In this document: positions 8,483 to 11,426 of the stretch, piece after piece
How the letters are laid out: each line of letters opens with the position of its first letter
How positions within the stretch are numbered: position 1 is the stretch's first letter
Assembly: GCA_029558435.1 (NCBI GenBank)
Contig: JAKQEZ010000155.1
Span: 1 to 11,426, forward strand
Direction: 5' to 3'
DNA length: 11,426 nucleotides
Source of the DNA: Bacteroidota bacterium
GTDB taxonomy: Bacteria; Bacteroidota; Bacteroidia; Flavobacteriales; Crocinitomicaceae
Notes under the pieces: generated by a model
Told to the model about the DNA's origin: nothing
The model's input: only the letters and a program-made list of their open reading frames with translations
Database searches by the model: none
Made by a program: the position numbers and the translations under genes

Positions 8483-9091
8483 TTATTGATTTCCAGCAAT
8501 TGCTTGATTGATTTGTTCAATGTAATTAAGAATTTTTTCACTTCCAAAACCTGTCTCACTTGAAGAAGTAAACACAGGTGGGATTTCTGCCCAGTATTTT
8601 TGCAATTCCTTTTTATATTTTGCCATGTTCTTTTGCAAAGCAGAAGACGAAAGTTTGTCGATTTTTGTAAAAACGATGGAAAACGGTATTTCTTTTTCAC
8701 CACACCAATTCATGAATTCCAAATCAATTTGTTGAGGGTCTAAGCGTGAATCCACTAATACAAACACATTGACCAATTGCTGGCGGTTGAGCAAGTATTC
8801 GGCAATGAATTTCTCAAATTTTTCGCGTTGCGATTTTGCTACTTTGGCATAACCATAACCGGGCAAATCCACAATGTACCAATTTTCGTTGATTAAAAAA
8901 TGATTGATTAACTGCGTTTTCCCTGGTTTTCCTGATGTTTTTGCCAAGTTTTTTTGGCTGGTTAACATGTTGATTAACGACGATTTTCCAACATTGGAGC
9001 GGCCAATGAATGCATATTCGGGCAAATCTCCTGTTGGACATTTCTTATAATCGGTGTTTGAAACTGCAAAAACAGCTGATTTTATTTTCAT
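8483..9091 (-). CDS. engB: Ribosome biogenesis GTP-binding protein EngB (YihA/YsxC)
   Basis: A 202-residue TRAFAC-class GTPase needed for assembly of the large ribosomal subunit. The G motifs are all present: G1 GRSNVGKSS (30-38), G2 threonine T59 in KPGKTQ, G3 DLPGYG (75-80), G4 TKIDK (142-146) and G5 SSSETG (176-181). Length is typical for the family. I chose the ATG at 9089-9091 (protein [10 protein letters not shown]); a longer frame begins at a TTG (9104-9106) and adds five unconserved residues that lie inside the likely promoter box. That box, TACTTTTG, ends 4 bases before the ATG, suggesting a leaderless mRNA. The gene heads a reverse run with the MBL-rhodanese and CDF genes and diverges from the sugar transferase. 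Confidence 0.96.
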   Translation of the reverse strand: MKIKSAVFAVSNTDYKKCPTGDLPEYAFIGRSNVGKSSLINMLTSQKNLAKTSGKPGKTQLINHFLINENWYIVDLPGYGYAKVAKSQREKFEKFIAEYLLNRQQLVNVFVLVDSRLDPQQIDLEFMNWCGEKEIPFSIVFTKIDKLSSSALQKNMAKYKKELQKYWAEIPPVFTSSSETGFGSEKILNYIEQINQAIAGNQ

Positions 9092-9095
9092 ACTA

Positions 9096-9103
9096 CAAAA
9101 GTA
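9096..9103 (-). promoter_or_regulatory. engB: -7 box of the engB promoter (TAnnTTTG)
   Basis: On the reverse strand the sequence reads TACTTTTG, an exact fit to the Bacteroidota -7 element TAnnTTTG. It ends 4 bases upstream of the engB ATG, so transcription would start at or very near the start codon. There is no TTTG at 19 bases upstream on the same strand, so a -33 element is weak or missing. Confidence 0.5.
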
Positions 9104-9118
9104 CAAAAAAATAAATCT

Positions 9119-9126
9119 TACTTTTG
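9119..9126 (+). promoter_or_regulatory. -7 box of the sugar transferase promoter (TAnnTTTG)
   Basis: TACTTTTG on the forward strand matches the Bacteroidota -7 element and lies 18 bases before the ATG at 9145, which gives a short leader of about 11-14 bases. It is the mirror image of the engB box, 15 bases away. No -33 TTTG is seen on the same strand at the usual distance. Confidence 0.45.
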
Positions 9127-9144
9127 GGCGATATTTAAACTTTC

Positions 9145-9732
9145 ATGAAACGCATTTTTGACATTTTTTGCTCGCTGATTATTCTTTCGTTGTTTTTACC
9201 CTTCGGATTGATTTTGTCGCTTTTAATTGTTTTAGAAAGCAAAGGAGGCGTTTTTTACCGTCAGGAACGTATTGGAAGATTTGGTCAACCGTTTTTGTTG
9301 TTTAAATTTCGCTCTATGCGCAAAGATGCAGATAAACAAGGAAAATTAACCGTAGGAATGCGCGATGCTCGAATCACCAGAACGGGCTATTTCATTCGTA
9401 AATATAAGTTGGATGAATTTCCACAGTTCATCAATGTAATTAAAGGCGATATGAGTATTGTGGGTCCGCGTCCAGAAGTAAAAGAATACGTTGATTTATA
9501 CACACCCGAGCAACGAGAAATTTTGAATGTGCGACCAGGAATTACAGACATTGCCTCTTTGCATTATTTTGAAGAAAATGAATTATTGGGAAAATCCGAC
9601 AATCCTCATAAAACATACGTTGAAGAAATTATGCCTGCAAAAATTGCATTGAACAAGCAATACTTGGCCAACCCAACCTTGCTCAACGATTTAAAAATTA
9701 TGTGGAAAACCTTTGTGCGTATTCTTTCCTAA
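9145..9732 (+). CDS. Small monotopic sugar transferase (phosphoglycosyl transferase)
   Basis: A 195-residue member of the bacterial sugar transferase family (PglC/WcaJ catalytic core), which moves a sugar phosphate from a nucleotide sugar to undecaprenyl phosphate, the first step in building a lipid-linked glycan. One N-terminal hydrophobic segment (about 6-30) contains P19, as in the re-entrant membrane helix of PglC. Core motifs are YRQERIG (38-44), FKFRSM (53-58), the catalytic Asp-Glu pair D90-E91 in KLDEFPQ, GDMSIVGPRPE (101-111) and RPGITDIASL (130-139). The four-helix N-terminal extension of WcaJ is absent, so it is the minimal form. No other glycan genes are in the window, so the sugar and final product are unknown. 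Its TAA overlaps the convergent ZIP gene stop by 4 bases. Confidence 0.93.
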   Translation: MKRIFDIFCSLIILSLFLPFGLILSLLIVLESKGGVFYRQERIGRFGQPFLLFKFRSMRKDADKQGKLTVGMRDARITRTGYFIRKYKLDEFPQFINVIKGDMSIVGPRPEVKEYVDLYTPEQREILNVRPGITDIASLHYFEENELLGKSDNPHKTYVEEIMPAKIALNKQYLANPTLLNDLKIMWKTFVRILS

Positions 9733-10484
9733 AAAGCCAAAATTGCGATCGCAAAACCTGCGATGATGCTCACCAATTTGAGGGTGTTCACTTTGTGATT
9801 CTCACTTGTTTCAAAAATAATGGTGGTAGAAATGTGCAAAAACATTCCCACTACAATGGCAAGAATAATATCAAAGTTCAATGCTTCTACCAATGATTGA
9901 GAGAACAACCCAGCTACTAACCCAAGTGGCGTTGTTAGTGCAAAACCTATCATCAACAACCAAACAATTGATTTTTTAATGTGTGAGGACACCAACAAAG
10001 TCATCAAGGCAATAGAAACAGGAACTTGGTGAAACAAAATTCCCATCAGTAACGAATTTCCAACATGATGATGGTGTTCGTGTGCATGTAGGTGTGCATG
10101 TGCAAGTTCGTCGTGAATAAAAGGTGCGGCCAACGGAATCCCTTCAATAAAAGAGTGAATTCCCAATGCGATAAAAATTGCCCAAGGAATTTTACCATGG
10201 TGGTGACTGTGTACGTGCCCGTGTTCAATTCCACCTGAAAAATATTCTAAAAACAATTGCACTAAAAATCCAAGTAGAATGTACAATCCAATGTTTGACA
10301 CCGCTTCTTCTTTGTATAAATCGGGTAAAAAATGGATAAATGCCATGGACAACAAAAAGCCACCGCTAAAGGCCAACAACATTTTTATAATGGTTTGCTT
10401 ATTGGCGTGTTCTAAAATAGTGACCAATACAGCACCAGAAATTGCAGCAGCAAAAAGAGCAATAAATGTTAAGCTTAATTCCAT
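9729..10484 (-). CDS. ZIP family metal permease
   Basis: A 251-residue membrane protein of the ZIP (ZRT/IRT-like) family, which takes divalent metals such as zinc or iron into the cytoplasm. About seven to eight hydrophobic segments are visible. The metal-site helix has H110 and E114 in HSFIEGIPL; the next helix has H152, Q153 and P155 in FHQVPVS, lacking the second Glu found in the usual HExPxE type of motif. Two His-rich stretches, 88-96 and 124-140, flank the first site helix and may collect metal. The start ATG shares its A with the TAA of the upstream methyltransferase (TAATG), so translation is likely coupled. The metal cannot be assigned from sequence. Confidence 0.9.
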   Translation of the reverse strand: MELSLTFIALFAAAISGAVLVTILEHANKQTIIKMLLAFSGGFLLSMAFIHFLPDLYKEEAVSNIGLYILLGFLVQLFLEYFSGGIEHGHVHSHHHGKIPWAIFIALGIHSFIEGIPLAAPFIHDELAHAHLHAHEHHHHVGNSLLMGILFHQVPVSIALMTLLVSSHIKKSIVWLLMIGFALTTPLGLVAGLFSQSLVEALNFDIILAIVVGMFLHISTTIIFETSENHKVNTLKLVSIIAGFAIAILAF

Positions 10485-11218
10485 TAGCGTTTTTGTACAA
10501 TTAAAATCAAACGGTTTGATGTAGGTGCATCAAATTTTTCTAAATCAAAATTACCAAAAGTGTGTAACAAATCAAAACCTGCTAGGTCAAATAATTTTTT
10601 GAAATCTTCAAGTTGCAACGCTTGCACACGTTCCATGTAACGATGGTTTTTGCCCTTATCTTCAAATTCTATGTATTTGTAGATGTGTTGATTATCTGCT
10701 TTTTTAGTAATTTGAAATGCGATGGTGTCAATTTCTTTTGTTTCAAAGGGTACTAGATGCGCCAATTCCTTCGTTGCATTCATAAAGTCAATCACCAAAA
10801 TTCCTTTTTCGTGGAGCATTTGATGAATGGATTGAAGCATTTTTAGGTTGTCATCTTCCGTGTCGAAATAGCCAAAACTGGTGAAAAGATTAAACACTGC
10901 GTCGAATTTTTTATTCGCAATCACTTCGCGCATATCGTGTGTAGCAAAATGAAGGTTTTCTTTTTCAAACTGTTTTGCAGCAGTTATGCTTTGTTCTGAA
11001 AGATCTACCCCTAATACATTGAAACCATGAGCAGCAAGCGTAATGGAGTGACGGCCTTTGCCACAAGCCAAATCCAACACCGAACTATTTTGAGGTAATT
11101 GTAAAAAAGAAATGAGGTTTTCTACAAAACGTTTTGCTTCTTGATCGTCGCGATTTTTGTATAAAATGTGATAATACGCTGTATCAAACCACGATTCAAA
11201 CCATTGAACATCTTCCAT
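10484..11218 (-). CDS. Class I SAM-dependent methyltransferase
   Basis: A 244-residue soluble protein with a Rossmann-type methyltransferase fold. Motif I is VLDLACGKGRHS (47-58), the acidic end of strand 2 is D72 in GVDLS, strand 3 holds HDMRE (94-98), and strand 4 is FDAVFNLFTSFGYF (105-118). This matches the broad Methyltransf_25/11-type group; no substrate-specific domain is seen, so the acceptor is unknown. I chose the ATG at 11216-11218 (MEDVQWFESW). A longer frame starts at a TTG near 11293 and adds 25 residues that run through the promoter box, so it is unlikely. TATCTTTG ends 4 bases before the ATG. It is followed by the ZIP permease gene through a TAATG overlap and diverges from the tRNA-Lys gene. 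Confidence 0.88.
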   Translation of the reverse strand: MEDVQWFESWFDTAYYHILYKNRDDQEAKRFVENLISFLQLPQNSSVLDLACGKGRHSITLAAHGFNVLGVDLSEQSITAAKQFEKENLHFATHDMREVIANKKFDAVFNLFTSFGYFDTEDDNLKMLQSIHQMLHEKGILVIDFMNATKELAHLVPFETKEIDTIAFQITKKADNQHIYKYIEFEDKGKNHRYMERVQALQLEDFKKLFDLAGFDLLHTFGNFDLEKFDAPTSNRLILIVQKR

Positions 11219-11222
11219 GGTG

Positions 11223-11230
11223 CAAAGATA
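11223..11230 (-). promoter_or_regulatory. -7 box of the methyltransferase-ZIP promoter (TAnnTTTG)
   Basis: On the reverse strand the sequence is TATCTTTG, an exact match to TAnnTTTG. It ends 4 bases (CACC) before the ATG of the methyltransferase, the same spacing as at engB. A leaderless or near-leaderless transcript is implied. No convincing -33 TTTG is found upstream. Confidence 0.5.
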
Positions 11231-11319
11231 GGCATTTCTCCGATTCTTAAATAAAAACCAACTTTTTATCGCAAATGGTGGAATAAAAATCAATAAAACT
11301 TGAAAATATTAATTGAAAA

Positions 11320-11350
11320 TTTGCGAAACAAAATAAAAGCACTATTTTTG
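11320..11350 (+). promoter_or_regulatory. tRNA-Lys promoter, TTTG-N19-TATTTTTG
   Basis: TTTG (11320-11323) and TATTTTTG (11343-11350) are separated by exactly 19 bases, matching the -33/-7 consensus (TTTG, 19-21 bases, TAnnTTTG) known for the primary sigma factor of Bacteroides and Flavobacterium. The box ends 30 bases before the mature tRNA 5' end, leaving a short leader for RNase P to remove. It is the best promoter in the window. Confidence 0.75.
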
Positions 11351-11380
11351 CACCCACGAACAGAAAAAGATCTGTTTTTA

Positions 11381-11426
11381 GATTCCGTAGCTCAGCTGGT
11401 AGAGCAATACACTTTTAATGTATGGG
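11381..11426 (+). tRNA. tRNA-Lys (anticodon UUU), 5' part, cut by window end
   Basis: The first 46 bases of a tRNA are present: 5' acceptor strand GATTCCG (11381-11387), TA, D stem GCTC/GAGC (11390-11393 with 11402-11405) around AGCTGGTA, and anticodon stem ATACA/TGTAT (11407-11411 with 11419-11423). The loop CTTTTAA (11412-11418) places TTT as the anticodon, giving lysine. The variable loop begins with GGG; the T arm and 3' acceptor strand lie beyond the window, so the acceptor pairing is not checked. Confidence 0.93.

Noticed and set aside
9092..9106. Upstream TTG start adding five residues to EngB
   Set aside because: The extra codons overlap the exact TAnnTTTG box, are not typical of the family, and an ATG that fits family length follows at once.
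9743..9754. Perfect 12-base palindrome TTGCGATCGCAA
   Set aside because: It lies inside the ZIP coding sequence and encodes part of a hydrophobic Ala-Ile run; a single copy gives no evidence of a regulatory or uptake role.
11219..11293. Upstream TTG start adding 25 residues to the methyltransferase
   Set aside because: The extension runs through the TATCTTTG box and does not resemble the fold; the ATG at 11218 gives a normal-length protein.
11359..11376. Short inverted repeat AACAG/CTGTT in the tRNA leader
   Set aside because: Only five base pairs with an 8-base loop in an A/T-rich leader; too weak to call a terminator or structured element.
1..11426. Defence island, prophage, insertion sequence or CRISPR array
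   Set aside because: No transposase, integrase, Cas-like, toxin-antitoxin pair or regular repeat-spacer pattern is visible; the genes are housekeeping, transport and surface types with uniform AT-rich composition by eye.

Overview
The window is a compact, AT-rich chromosomal segment from a member of the Bacteroidota, most likely a Flavobacteriia- or Chitinophagia-like lineage. Four things point there: gene starts lack Shine-Dalgarno sequences; several upstream regions carry the Bacteroidota -7 element TAnnTTTG; there is a large secreted lamin-tail protein with an FlgD-like C-terminal domain; and the closest relatives by family style (PIN-PhoH, metallo-beta-lactamase (MBL) fold-rhodanese fusion, CDF and ZIP transporters) are common in that phylum. 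The exact genus cannot be read from the sequence.

Layout. At the left, a PIN-PhoH RNase/ATPase and an M42 metallo-aminopeptidase form a forward pair (34-2451). A long reverse gene follows (2478-5108) for a secreted protein with two Ig-like plus lamin-tail modules. It diverges from forward asd, aspartate-semialdehyde dehydrogenase (5179-6165). A reverse run of three genes (9091 down to 6162) reads engB, then an MBL-fold/double-rhodanese persulfide-dioxygenase-like protein, then a cation diffusion facilitator. A forward small sugar transferase (9145-9732) diverges from engB. A reverse pair (11218 down to 9729) reads class I methyltransferase then ZIP metal permease, joined by a TAATG stop/start overlap. 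The right edge holds the 5' part of a forward tRNA-Lys(UUU), cut by the window end.

How it works together. Most genes are housekeeping or stress-related: RNA metabolism, peptide turnover, lysine/threonine/methionine and diaminopimelate precursor supply, ribosome assembly, sulfane-sulfur oxidation, metal import and export, and the first step of a lipid-linked glycan. The engB/MBL-rhodanese/CDF run may link sulfur detoxification with metal export, but this is only inferred from spacing.

Spacing is very tight. Two convergent pairs overlap by four bases at their stop codons, and there is no gene-free stretch over about 300 bases. The most useful regulatory signals are a near-perfect TTTG-N19-TATTTTTG promoter before the tRNA, two genes (engB and the methyltransferase) whose ATG lies only 4 nt after a TAnnTTTG box, and a perfect inverted pair of -7 boxes between engB and the sugar transferase. 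I found no CRISPR array, insertion sequence, prophage, or convincing new multi-gene system.
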